NCBI GenBank assembly: GCA_016789905.1
Contig: JAEUQC010000130.1
Span: forward strand, 62,001-126,000
Reading direction: 5' to 3'
Length of the DNA: 64,000 nt
Source of the DNA: Bryobacterales bacterium
GTDB taxonomy: Bacteria; Acidobacteriota; Terriglobia; Bryobacterales; Bryobacteraceae
The notes under the pieces are model-generated. The model had not been told where the DNA came from, ran no database searches, and saw only the letters and a program-made list of their open reading frames with translations. Positions 43,755 to 51,927 of this stretch are shown one piece after another (positions within the stretch are counted from its first letter, which is position 1; every line of letters starts with the position of its first letter). The position numbers and the translations under genes were made by a program.

Positions 43755-45173
43755 TTACGATTCTGTCTTGACGGGGGACTTGTTGTCTACCTTGATCTTA
43801 GCCTCATTCCGAAGGGTTCGAATCACCTTGTAGCTGCCGGTGATGATCTCATCGCCTTCGTTCAGGCCGCCCAGTACTTCTATATCCGTCGCGCCGGTAA
43901 TGCCGGTTTCCACTTTCACAAACACAGCTTTGTCCCCGCGAACGACGAATACGCCCTGGATCTCTTCTTTGTTGGCGCGCAAAACAGCCGGGTCGGTTAC
44001 CACCGGAGCGTCCTTTTGGCCTTCTTTCTTCTCCAGGTCGCCTTTGGTGCGGACCGTCAGGGCCTGAATGGGAAGCGAAATAGCCTTGGGCCGCGTGGCG
44101 GTGATGACCTTGGCGGTGCAGGAGAGGCCGGGGCGAATCTCGTCGGGAGGATTGTCAAGAGCGATCACTACTTTGAAATCTTTCGCTTCCTGGCTGGAAA
44201 TGGCCGATTGGGAGGCGGCAAGGCCGGTGGATCGGAGAATGGCGGTATTGCCGATCTCGATAACGTGGCCTTTGTAGGTCTTGCCGGGAATCGCGTCGAT
44301 CGTTACATCGGCAACCTGGTCAAGCTTTACGTTCACAATGTCGGTTTCGTCCACCTTCACCTCCGCCGTAATCAGCGACATGTCGGCGATGGTCATGATG
44401 AGCGAGGCGGCGGAGTTCTGAATGCCGGGGACGACGGTTTCGCCGACGCGCACGGGAAGATTGGTAACGACGCCATCGATGGGCGAAGTGGCCATGGTGC
44501 GCTGGAGCGAATCGGACGCGCGGCGAAGATTCGCCTGGCTGACGACGATTCGGCGCTGCGAGCCTACGAGCTGGGCGGCGAACTGTTCCCGCTGGGCGCG
44601 GGCCTGCATAATGCGGGCTTCGGCTTCCGGAATGGCCGCGGTGAAGGATTCATACGACGCGCGCCGCATGTCGAAATCCTGCCTGGACACCAGACCCTGA
44701 TCGAGCAGCAGTTTTGCGCGATCAAAGTCGGCTTTGGCCCGGACGAGGTCTGCCTTTACCCGGTCCAGGTTGGCCTGCAGCGTCCGAATGTTGGAATCCT
44801 GGGCCTTCAGCGCCGCCTCCGCGGCTCCGGAATCGGCTTCCGACGAGCTGACCGATGCGCGTTGCGCGGCGACTTCAGCTTCCGGCTGGACGCTTTCGAG
44901 CTTGGCCAGCAACTGGCCTTTGCGTACCCTGGCCCCTTCCACAACGAGAATGTCGGTAATGCGCGACGCGCCCTGCGCGTTGCTGCCGATGTTGATGTAG
45001 TTGCGCGGCTTGATTTCTCCCGACGCGGTGACCAGGCTGGTCAAATCCTGGCGGATGGTTTTGCCGGTCTGAACAGTGACAATGCCCTTCTGATTCCACT
45101 TCATGCTGGCGTATATCGAACCGCCAACCGCCGCCAGTGCAACGACACCAGCTACAATTTTCCACGTTTTCAC
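43755..45173 (-). CDS. Periplasmic adaptor of MacA/HlyD type
   Basis: 472 residues; a single N-terminal membrane anchor (IVAGVVALAAVGGSIYASM). Typical membrane-fusion order: beta-barrel and lipoyl half (SGEIKPRNYINIGSNAQG, then GARVRKGQLLAKLE), long coiled coil (about 95-200), second lipoyl half (SPIDGVVTNLPVRVGETV), barrel and membrane-proximal domain. It would link the ABC ATPase pump with an outer-membrane channel. 19 bases separate it from the ATPase gene. Confidence 0.85.
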   Translation of the reverse strand: MKTWKIVAGVVALAAVGGSIYASMKWNQKGIVTVQTGKTIRQDLTSLVTASGEIKPRNYINIGSNAQGASRITDILVVEGARVRKGQLLAKLESVQPEAEVAAQRASVSSSEADSGAAEAALKAQDSNIRTLQANLDRVKADLVRAKADFDRAKLLLDQGLVSRQDFDMRRASYESFTAAIPEAEARIMQARAQREQFAAQLVGSQRRIVVSQANLRRASDSLQRTMATSPIDGVVTNLPVRVGETVVPGIQNSAASLIMTIADMSLITAEVKVDETDIVNVKLDQVADVTIDAIPGKTYKGHVIEIGNTAILRSTGLAASQSAISSQEAKDFKVVIALDNPPDEIRPGLSCTAKVITATRPKAISLPIQALTVRTKGDLEKKEGQKDAPVVTDPAVLRANKEEIQGVFVVRGDKAVFVKVETGITGATDIEVLGGLNEGDEIITGSYKVIRTLRNEAKIKVDNKSPVKTES

Positions 45174-45244
45174 AGGTCAAGCTCCCGAACTAGTTAGACG
45201 GCGCCAGGCCGCCAAATGTTCAAAAAATCAGGATTTCGTTTCGG

Positions 45245-45532
45245 TTACCGGCCCTTTAGCCAGTTCACCTTAACCGGATTCGTCGCCTGACATTGCGTCG
45301 ATTCGGTCATTCCAGATGCAATTTTGGCGCACGCGACGGAGGAGGCCATGTTCAACGCGTCAGACTCCGAGGTTCCGGCGGCGGTGCCGCAGGCCTCGCG
45401 TCCCTGATAGGACTTGCAGACTTCGACGCTGTACCCGCCCAGAGATAAAGAAGAGTACACCATGAGTCCAATCACAACGGCAGCGACTCCGGCGATGATC
45501 CAAGTAATGGGTTTCACGCCGTCATCCTTCAA
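45245..45532 (-). CDS. Small membrane-anchored protein with Cys motifs, unknown function
   Basis: 95 residues. An N-terminal membrane segment (WIIAGVAAVVIGLMVYSSL) is followed by about 60 residues with four Cys (CKSYQGREAC, then SVACAKI, TQCQAT), which could form disulfides in the periplasm. The gene overlaps the end of accA by 11 bases. Not recognised. Confidence 0.55.
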   Translation of the reverse strand: MKDDGVKPITWIIAGVAAVVIGLMVYSSLSLGGYSVEVCKSYQGREACGTAAGTSESDALNMASSVACAKIASGMTESTQCQATNPVKVNWLKGR

Positions 45533-46370
45533 AAAAACTGCCGATTTTACGGAATTTCTCGTAGCGGTGGTCCACTAGCTCCTTGGGGGTAAGCCCGGAG
45601 AGCCTGCCCAGCGCCGTTTGCAGACCTTCATCGAGATTTGCGGCCGATTTATCCCAATCGTTGTGGGCGCCGCCGTTCGGCTCCGGAATTACGCCATCGA
45701 TCAACCCGAGTTCCAAAAGATCCCGTGCGGTTAAGCGGAGCGCATTGGCGGCCAGTTCGGCTTTGCCGGCGTCGCGCCAGATGATCGCAGCACAGGATTC
45801 GGGGCTGATGACAGAGTAAATCGCATTCTCCATCATGAGCACGATATTGGCCACACCCATGGCCAACGCACCGCCGGAGCCGCCCTCGCCGATGACAACA
45901 GAGACGACGGGACTTTGCAGGCGCGTCATTTCCCGAAGACTAATGGCGATGGCTTCGGCCTGGCCACGTTCTTCGGCGTCAATTCCGGGATAGGCGCCCG
46001 GCGTATCGAGCAGGGCGACAATGGGCCGCTTGAACTTCGACGCCATTTGCATGCAACGCAGGGCCTTGCGGTAGCCTTCCGGCTTGGGCATGCCGAAATT
46101 TCGAATGAGCTTCTGCTTGGTATCGCGGCCTTTCTGGTGGCCCAGTAGCATGACAGGTTCTTCATGGAAGAAGCCCATGCCGGCGACAATGGCCGCATCG
46201 TCTCCGTAGGCGCGGTCGCCGTGAATTTCGGAAAAGCCGGTGAAAAGGCGCTCCACATAGTCCAGCGTATGCGGGCGTTTCGGATGACGCGCCAACTGCA
46301 CACGCTGCCAAGTGACGGCGAACGGAGAAGTGCCGCCCTCCATTCCTAACGGTATGTCTTCAATAGGCAA
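45522..46370 (-). CDS. accA: Acetyl-CoA carboxylase carboxyltransferase subunit alpha (short N-terminus)
   Basis: 282 residues. It makes malonyl-CoA with AccD in fatty acid synthesis. The family motifs are intact: QLARHPKRPHTLDYV, GHQKGRDTKQKL, NFGMPKPEGYRKAL, DTPGAYPGIDAEERGQ, GEGGSGGALA, SVISPESCAAI. Compared with E. coli AccA (319 residues), about 40 N-terminal residues, the helical segment before this core, are missing. It follows the NUDIX gene closely (33 bases), on the same strand. Confidence 0.9.
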   Translation of the reverse strand: MPIEDIPLGMEGGTSPFAVTWQRVQLARHPKRPHTLDYVERLFTGFSEIHGDRAYGDDAAIVAGMGFFHEEPVMLLGHQKGRDTKQKLIRNFGMPKPEGYRKALRCMQMASKFKRPIVALLDTPGAYPGIDAEERGQAEAIAISLREMTRLQSPVVSVVIGEGGSGGALAMGVANIVLMMENAIYSVISPESCAAIIWRDAGKAELAANALRLTARDLLELGLIDGVIPEPNGGAHNDWDKSAANLDEGLQTALGRLSGLTPKELVDHRYEKFRKIGSFFEG

Positions 46371-46402
46371 CGTTCCTATTGTAACGTGACTGACCGGTGG
46401 TG

Positions 46403-46798
46403 TTACAGGATGCCACGGCGGGTGAGATCGGGAAAGATAACGTCGCGGAGGCTGGGCGCCAAGCTGGCCGGGTCATCGCCCGGACCAAACCAGATGAGTT
46501 CTTTGATCTCCGAGGCGGCCTGGGGCTCGCCCAACAGGGCGCCGGAAAAGAGTTCCACTTTCACCGTTTTGCCTGCGACCGCCGCCGGCGATTCATAGAC
46601 GCCGAGGTATTCCAGGGCGCCAAGTCGAACCGCCCCAAGCTCTTCGGCCACCTCGCGGTGGAGACATTCCTCGGCGGTCTCGCCGGGTTCGATACCGCCG
46701 CCAGGGAGGATCAACAACGGCGTGGTGTGGATCTTCCGGCACAGCAAAACGCGGCCATTGCGCACGCAAAGCAAGCCCGCCTTTTCGAAATCAGCCAT
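46403..46798 (-). CDS. NUDIX hydrolase, translationally coupled to the reverse transcriptase
   Basis: 131 residues. The NUDIX box is complete: GGGIEPGETAEECLHREVAEELGA (pattern Gx5Ex7REUxEExGU) in a compact fold with N- and C-terminal strands. Such enzymes cleave nucleoside diphosphates linked to X, including damaged dNTPs, NAD-like and ADP-sugar compounds. Its ATG overlaps the end of the reverse transcriptase gene by eight bases, so the two proteins are made from one message. Either the NUDIX serves the retron system, or it is an unrelated gene that happens to be coupled. Confidence 0.85.
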   Translation of the reverse strand: MADFEKAGLLCVRNGRVLLCRKIHTTPLLILPGGGIEPGETAEECLHREVAEELGAVRLGALEYLGVYESPAAVAGKTVKVELFSGALLGEPQAASEIKELIWFGPGDDPASLAPSLRDVIFPDLTRRGIL

Positions 46799-47987
46799 GG
46801 CTCGTCCACTGGATTCTTTCGAGCAGCGCGCGGAGTTTGCGGCCTCGAGCGGCGTTGACGCTTTCCACGAAGGCGACGTGGCCGGTGAGGGCGTCGCGGG
46901 TTTCGTCCCGCGGGCCGAGTTGGACGCAGCGATGGAGTGTGGCCTTCAGGCGATCGAAGTCAACCCGCCGCACATTGCACCCGGCATTGACCGTCAACCC
47001 GGCCAGGTGCTGCCGTACGCTCTGGCGCATGAGGCGCGTCTTGCGATATTGCAACGTGAACCCTTCTTCGAGCACGATGGCGCCGATTCTCGCCTGAAGG
47101 TTTTCGGAGATGAACTCGCCAGAAAACGCGAGGTCGTCGGCATAGCGGGTGTATTGAAGCCCGGTGGCGGCGGCAAGGCCGGCCAGACGGCAATCCGAAC
47201 GGTGAAAACAGATATTGGCGAGCGCCGGCGATGTGGGCGCGCCTTGCGGAAGGTGGGGTTGCCGGTAGAGCGGGCCGCCGGTTGGGGCGGCAGTGGTGCA
47301 AAGACCGGCCAGCAGGGCGGCGACCGGGCCCGGATAGCCAAGGGTGCGAAAAACAGCATCGACCCGGGTGCGCGAGATGGACGGGAAGAAGTCTCGCAAG
47401 TCCATGCGGAGGACGACGGGCCGGGCGGCGTGGGGCGCGGCAAAAGTGCGGATCGAACGGTGCCTGCGGAAGCCGTGCACGGCGGCGTGGCCAGGGACGA
47501 GGTCGAGGATTTGGCGGAGGATCTGGCGCTGGGCTGCTTTCAGCCGCGGTTTTGGCGCCTCCAGCAGGCGGGCGGCGCCGGATTGCTTGGCCACCGGTTG
47601 ATAGTGGTAATGGCCGGGCCGGGCGGTGCCGCGGAGATCGGCCAGCCATTCGAGTTCCGGAATGGAGAGGCCTAGCCACGTGGCGAGTTCGCCGGTGGAT
47701 GTGAGAGATGGGAGCGCCCAGCCCTTGGCGGCCTCCACGGGCTGCATGACGGCAGGTTCGGTGAGCCAGTTGATGAGCTTAGCGGCTCTGGGCGGCTGGG
47801 CCTGGAGGAAGGCGACTGCGTGGAGGAAGCGCGGGCGGGTTTTGCCGGCAAAGGCCGCGACGAACCGGGCGGCGAGGGCCGGCAGCCACCGAGGGGGCGT
47901 CGCAAACAGCGCGGCGGCACGTGCGGCGGCGGACTGCGCATTGAGTTCTCCCGCCAGAAATGCCCGTGCTAAGGTGTGCAAAAACAT
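46791..47987 (-). CDS. Retron-like reverse transcriptase
   Basis: 398 residues from ATG 47987; a TTG start at 48011 with AGGTGAG upstream would add eight residues and run into the a2 repeat. An alpha-helical N-terminal part of about 120 residues comes first. RT motifs follow: RLLEAPKPRLKAAQRQIL, LRMDLRDFFPSI (first catalytic Asp), LPQGAPTSPALANI, YTRYADDLAFSG (YADD). The retron-type NAxxH and VTG signatures are degenerate: AAPH and LAG (RQHLAGLTVN). No group II intron X domain or HNH is seen. A structured RNA with matching end repeats lies just upstream. Confidence 0.85.
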   Translation of the reverse strand: MFLHTLARAFLAGELNAQSAAARAAALFATPPRWLPALAARFVAAFAGKTRPRFLHAVAFLQAQPPRAAKLINWLTEPAVMQPVEAAKGWALPSLTSTGELATWLGLSIPELEWLADLRGTARPGHYHYQPVAKQSGAARLLEAPKPRLKAAQRQILRQILDLVPGHAAVHGFRRHRSIRTFAAPHAARPVVLRMDLRDFFPSISRTRVDAVFRTLGYPGPVAALLAGLCTTAAPTGGPLYRQPHLPQGAPTSPALANICFHRSDCRLAGLAAATGLQYTRYADDLAFSGEFISENLQARIGAIVLEEGFTLQYRKTRLMRQSVRQHLAGLTVNAGCNVRRVDFDRLKATLHRCVQLGPRDETRDALTGHVAFVESVNAARGRKLRALLERIQWTSHG

Positions 47988-47997
47988 AGCGGAATCA

Positions 47998-48159
47998 GCG
48001 GAGGGTCCCAACGAGTCTCACCTGGCGTGACCATATCTGCGCAAGGCGCAGCGGCGGTCACGCGACGAAATGCTCCATCGGAAAAGATCCCTGGGGATAC
48101 CCCAGAGTGGTTCAACCGGGCAGGAACTGCCGTGATTCAACCGGCTTAGGGCCCTCCGC
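47998..48159 (-). ncRNA. Probable retron msr-msd non-coding RNA
   Basis: Read on the minus strand. The a1 arm is GCGGAGGGCCC (48159-48149) and the a2 arm GGGACCCTCCGC (48009-47998), pairing over 11 bp with one bulged A. Directly after a1 comes TAAGC, with the conserved AGC whose G would be the priming guanosine. Next is GGCAG-TTC-CTGCC, then CTGGGG-TAT-CCCCAG (48105-48091). The msd part has a long hairpin: outer stem GCGTGACC/GGTCACGC (48063-48056 / 48032-48025) and inner stem CTGCGC-CTT-GCGCAG. The a2 arm ends 10 bases before the RT start. All these follow the order of known retron RNAs. Confidence 0.75.
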
Positions 48160-48169
48160 CTTCGCCCCT

Positions 48170-48198
48170 AGAATACACTATCGGCCCGGGCCTGCCAG
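48170..48198 (-). promoter_or_regulatory. Possible promoter of the retron RNA
   Basis: On the minus strand: CTGGCA (48198-48193), a 17-base spacer and TATTCT (48175-48170). Each box matches consensus at four of six positions. The expected start, 6-8 bases further, falls a few bases before the a1 repeat. The boxes overlap the hypF 3' end and stop codon, so transcription could also come from hypF. Confidence 0.4.
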
Positions 48199-50421
48199 CC
48201 GTGCATTGGCGACCACAGCCTGGCCCAGGGAGAGGCCGCCATCGTTGGGCGGAACCTGCGCATGGAGGTAGACGGCGAAGCCGCCTTCGCGCAGCAGCGC
48301 CACGGTGCGGCGGAGGAGCGTGAAATTCTGGAAAACACCACCGGAGAGGCAAACCCGTGTCAATCCTTCGGCCTGCCAGATGCGGGCGCAGCTTTCGGCG
48401 ATAGCGGCGGCTATCGAGTTGTGAAACCGGGCGGAGGCGAGGGCCGGGTTGTGGCGATCGGCGATGACATGGCGCAGCGTTTCGCTGAAATCGAGCGTGG
48501 CGCCGGCAAAGTCGAACGGATAGGCGTCCGAGTTTCCTGGAGCGGCAATGGCTTCGAGTTCGATGGCCGCCTGGCCTTCGTAAGTGGATACCTGACAGAG
48601 ACCGAGCAGGGAGGAAGCCGCGTCGAAAAGCCGGCCGCAGGAGGAGGTATCCACGGTGTTGACCTGGCGGCGGAGCATCGTGTTGACAACGGAGCGATGC
48701 GCGGCGGGGACGGTTTCAAGCGTTGCGGGGAGCGGTAATCCGGCGGCGGCGAGCCAGGCCATGGCGGAGCGCCAGGGCTGGCGAATGGCCATGTCGCCGC
48801 CGGCCAGTGGTACGTTGCGGATGTGCGCGAACCGTTGGAAATTCGCTTCGTCACAAACGAAGAACTCGCCACCCCAGATTTTGCCGTCAGTACCGTAGCC
48901 GGTGCCGTCCATGGCAACGCCGATTACCTTCCCGGTGATGCGGTTTTCCGCCATGCAGGAGACGATGTGTGCGTGATGATGCTGGACGGCGAACTTTTCG
49001 ACGCGCTCCATGGCGAGTGCGAGTCGAGTGGTGGCGTAGTTCGGGTGCGAATCGTAAGCGACGGCCATTGGATCTACCCGGAAGAACCGGCGCATATGCG
49101 CCAGTGTTTCCTGCCACAGTTCCACGGTCTCCAGGTTCTCCAGATCCCCAATATGCGGGCTAAGGACGGCGTAATGGTCGCGGGTGAGGCAGAGCGTGTT
49201 TTTAAGCTCGGCGCCACAGGCGAGGATGGGGGCGAGCGGCCGGCGGACATCGATCGGCCGCGGCGCATAGCCGCGGGCGCGGCGCAACACGCGTTCCCGG
49301 TCTTCGAAGGCGCGAACCACCGAGTCATCAAGACGCGTGTGAATGGTGCGATTGTGAGTAAGCGTGTGGCCGGCCAGCGGGTGAAGGCGTTTAGGAACTT
49401 CTTCGTCGCGGAATGCAATGGGCTCCTCGCTGACGTTTGCCGAGGTCATGACGAGGGCGGAGAATTGGCCGCCGGCGAAGAGCAGATGGTGCAGCGGCGT
49501 GTAGGGCAGCATAACGCCGAAGGAGTTGACGCGCGGCGCGATGGCGGGCGAAAGGTCCACGTCAGGGTGGGCCGGGAGGATGACAATCGGCCGGCGGATG
49601 CCGCTGAGCATGGCGCGTTCGGCTGCTGTGACTTCACAGAACCGGTCCACTGCTTCGAGTGACGCGGCCATGAGGGCAAAGGGTTTTCGGGAGCGGTGTT
49701 TGCGGTCGCGGAGGCGCTGGACGGCGGCATGGTCGGCCGCATTGCAGGCGAGATGGAAGCCGCCCAGGCCTTTTATGGCGAGGATATGGCCGGCGGTCAG
49801 CAACTCGCGGGCGGCGGTGAGGGCGCCGGCTTTGGCGGCGAGCGTCCGCGCATGGTCGCGCAGTTCGACCCAAGGTCCGCACACGTCGCAGGCGTTTGGC
49901 TGCGCGTGGAAACGGCGGTCGGAAGGATTCTCGTATTCGGCCAGGCAGGCGGGGCACATGGCGAAACCGGCCATGGTGGTGTGGGGCCGGTCGTAGGGGA
50001 TGTCGCAAATGATGGAGTAGCGGGGGCCGCAGTTGGTGCAGTTGGTGAACGGGTAGCCAAAGCGGCGATTGGCCGGGTTTGTGAGGTCGGCGAGGCAATC
50101 AGGGCAGGTGGCGGTGTCGGGCGGGACGAGGACGAACTCGCCGGTTTCGGCGCGGCTGGGTCGAATGGAAAAGGAAGAAGCGGTGCCGGGCGGGAGCTCT
50201 TCGTCGATGATGTCATCGAGTTGAGCCAGTTGGGGAGGGTGGGCGCGGAACTCGGCGAGGAAGGCGTTGACGCTGGCGGTGGGGCCTTCGATTTCGATTT
50301 CAACACCGAGTGTGGAATTGAGGACGTGGCCCTTGAGAGAGAAGCGATTGGCCAGGGCATGCACCCAGGGCCGGAAGCCCACTCCCTGCACAATGCCGTG
50401 AACGTACAGTCTGCGCCGCAA
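48178..50421 (-). CDS. hypF: Carbamoyltransferase HypF ([NiFe] hydrogenase maturation)
   Basis: 747 residues from TTG 50421, close to the family's usual length. The N-terminal acylphosphatase domain is clear (VHGIVQGVGFRPWVHALANRF), then two zinc fingers of CxxC type (ATCPDCLAD, CTNCGPRYS, MCPACLA, CDVCGPW), a YrdC-like domain (about 190-370), and a Kae1-like C-terminal domain with QHHHAHIV. It makes the carbamoyl group that becomes the CN ligands of the active site, delivered via HypE. It is divergent from hypCDEAB. Confidence 0.95.
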   Translation of the reverse strand: MRRRLYVHGIVQGVGFRPWVHALANRFSLKGHVLNSTLGVEIEIEGPTASVNAFLAEFRAHPPQLAQLDDIIDEELPPGTASSFSIRPSRAETGEFVLVPPDTATCPDCLADLTNPANRRFGYPFTNCTNCGPRYSIICDIPYDRPHTTMAGFAMCPACLAEYENPSDRRFHAQPNACDVCGPWVELRDHARTLAAKAGALTAARELLTAGHILAIKGLGGFHLACNAADHAAVQRLRDRKHRSRKPFALMAASLEAVDRFCEVTAAERAMLSGIRRPIVILPAHPDVDLSPAIAPRVNSFGVMLPYTPLHHLLFAGGQFSALVMTSANVSEEPIAFRDEEVPKRLHPLAGHTLTHNRTIHTRLDDSVVRAFEDRERVLRRARGYAPRPIDVRRPLAPILACGAELKNTLCLTRDHYAVLSPHIGDLENLETVELWQETLAHMRRFFRVDPMAVAYDSHPNYATTRLALAMERVEKFAVQHHHAHIVSCMAENRITGKVIGVAMDGTGYGTDGKIWGGEFFVCDEANFQRFAHIRNVPLAGGDMAIRQPWRSAMAWLAAAGLPLPATLETVPAAHRSVVNTMLRRQVNTVDTSSCGRLFDAASSLLGLCQVSTYEGQAAIELEAIAAPGNSDAYPFDFAGATLDFSETLRHVIADRHNPALASARFHNSIAAAIAESCARIWQAEGLTRVCLSGGVFQNFTLLRRTVALLREGGFAVYLHAQVPPNDGGLSLGQAVVANARLAGPGR

Positions 50422-50530
50422 ACCCCCAACGATAGTGGATTCGGGTGGGTGAAGGCAACCGAAACGCGCCAAATGCCCCGTCGCCTGGACGGCGGACGGC
50501 CCGTTTTTCGCGGCTAACGCGCGTTGGCGC

Positions 50531-50546
50531 TGGTCACTGAATTGCA
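50531..50546 (+). promoter_or_regulatory. Possible sigma-54 promoter before hypC
   Basis: A TGG at 50531-50533 and TTGCA at 50542-50546 give the required GG-N10-GC spacing. The core TGG and TTGCA match consensus but the CAC of the -24 element does not. The transcript would start near 50556, leaving a leader of about 10 bases with GAGAGG before the hypC ATG. hyp operons in enterobacteria use sigma-54, so it is plausible, but this alone is weak. Confidence 0.3.
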
Positions 50547-50566
50547 GGCTACATCCGAGAGGTTTT

Positions 50567-50824
50567 ATGTGTCTGGCGATTCCCGGCGAGTTGATCGAGA
50601 CGCGCGAGACCGGCGGCCTCCGCATTGGCAAGGTACGGTTTGGCGGCATCACGCGAGACACCTGCCTTGCGTTTGTTCCGGAGGCCGGGCCCGGCGATTA
50701 TGTGCTGGTCCATGCAGGTTTCGCCATCAGCCGGATTAACGAAGCGGAGGCCGCCAGAACGCTGGCGTTGCTGGAAGGGGCTGGGCTCGTCGCCGAAGAA
50801 CTTGGCCCGGAGCCGATTCCATGA
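50567..50824 (+). CDS. hypC: Hydrogenase maturation chaperone HypC
   Basis: 85 residues starting MCLAIPGELIE, with the essential Cys2. GAGAGG precedes the ATG. HypC holds the Fe(CN)2CO intermediate together with HypD. The stop overlaps the hypD start by four bases (ATGA), giving translational coupling. Confidence 0.95.
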   Translation: MCLAIPGELIETRETGGLRIGKVRFGGITRDTCLAFVPEAGPGDYVLVHAGFAISRINEAEAARTLALLEGAGLVAEELGPEPIP

Positions 50825-51924
50825 AGTACGTTGACGAATACCGGGACGCGGCGCACGCAGCGTCGCTTGTGGCGTCGATGCAAAGGCTGGTGACGCGTCC
50901 GTGGGTGCTGATGGAGATCTGCGGCGGGCAAACCCACACCATCATGCGCTATGGCATTGATGAACTGTTGCCCAAGGATATAGAACTCGTGCATGGGCCC
51001 GGCTGCCCGGTGTGCGTGACAGCGATAGAGACAGTGGACAAAGCCATTGCGATCGCCTCCACGCCCGGCGTTATTTTTGTTTCCTATGGCGACATGCTGC
51101 GCGTGCCGGGTTCGGCCGGCGATCTCTTCCGTGTCAAGGCGAACGGCGGGGATGTTCGCATCGTCTATTCGCCGATGGACGCCTTGCGAATCGCGCGCCA
51201 GAATCCGGACCGCCGGGTGGTGTTCTTCGCCGTCGGGTTCGAGACCACAGCCCCGGCGAACGCCATGGCTGTGTGGCAGGCCAAGCGCGAAGGAATTGCC
51301 AATTTTTCGATTCTTGCCGCCCATGTACTGGTGCCGCCGGCTATCTCTTTGCTGCTCGAATCGCCTGGCAATCGGGTGCAGGGTTTTATTGCTCCGGGGC
51401 ATGTTTGCGCCGTGATGGGCATTGCGGAGTATGAGGAACTGGCCGCCAGGTATCGAGTGCCCTTTGTTGTTGGCGGCTTCGAACCGCTCGATCTGCTGGA
51501 GGCGGTTCACATGCTTGTCAGCCAGTTGGAAGCCGGACGCTGCGAAGCCGAAAATCAGTACACACGCTGCGTCAGCCGCCAGGGGAATGCGGCGGCACGC
51601 GAACGGATGCGGGAGGTGTTCACCGTTACGGACCGCGACTGGCGGGGCATCGGAACCATACCCGCCTCCGGCCTGCGGCTGCGGCCGGAGTACGCGGCGC
51701 ATGACGCGGAACAGCTTTTCGAGGTTCAGTCCACTCGCGCACCGGAGCCAAGCGACTGCATTGGCGCGCGTGTGATGCAGGGCATCCGAAAACCGGTGGA
51801 CTGCCCGGCATTCGGCACGCGCTGCACGCCGGAACACCCGCTGGGCGCGCCAATGGTTTCGGCGGAAGGTGCGTGCGCGGCATACTATGCCTACCGGCGG
51901 CACGCATTCATGGCGGCGGTGTAG
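50821..51924 (+). CDS. hypD: Hydrogenase maturation protein HypD
   Basis: 367 residues with the family signatures: EICGGQTHTIMRYG near residue 38, HGPGCPVCVT near 64, GFETTAPANAMA, and the C-terminal Cys cluster for the 4Fe-4S cluster (VMQGIRKPVDCPAFGTRCTP, then GACAAYYAY). With HypC it receives the cyanide ligands. It overlaps hypC by four bases and is followed at three bases by hypE. Confidence 0.95.
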   Translation: MKYVDEYRDAAHAASLVASMQRLVTRPWVLMEICGGQTHTIMRYGIDELLPKDIELVHGPGCPVCVTAIETVDKAIAIASTPGVIFVSYGDMLRVPGSAGDLFRVKANGGDVRIVYSPMDALRIARQNPDRRVVFFAVGFETTAPANAMAVWQAKREGIANFSILAAHVLVPPAISLLLESPGNRVQGFIAPGHVCAVMGIAEYEELAARYRVPFVVGGFEPLDLLEAVHMLVSQLEAGRCEAENQYTRCVSRQGNAAARERMREVFTVTDRDWRGIGTIPASGLRLRPEYAAHDAEQLFEVQSTRAPEPSDCIGARVMQGIRKPVDCPAFGTRCTPEHPLGAPMVSAEGACAAYYAYRRHAFMAAV

Positions 51925-51927
51925 GCC

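Noticed and set aside
46791..48159. Group II intron with its maturase instead of a retron
   Set aside because: No domain V-like hairpin, no intron ends, no X/HNH maturase domains; the RNA lies before the RT and has a1/a2 arms, the retron order.
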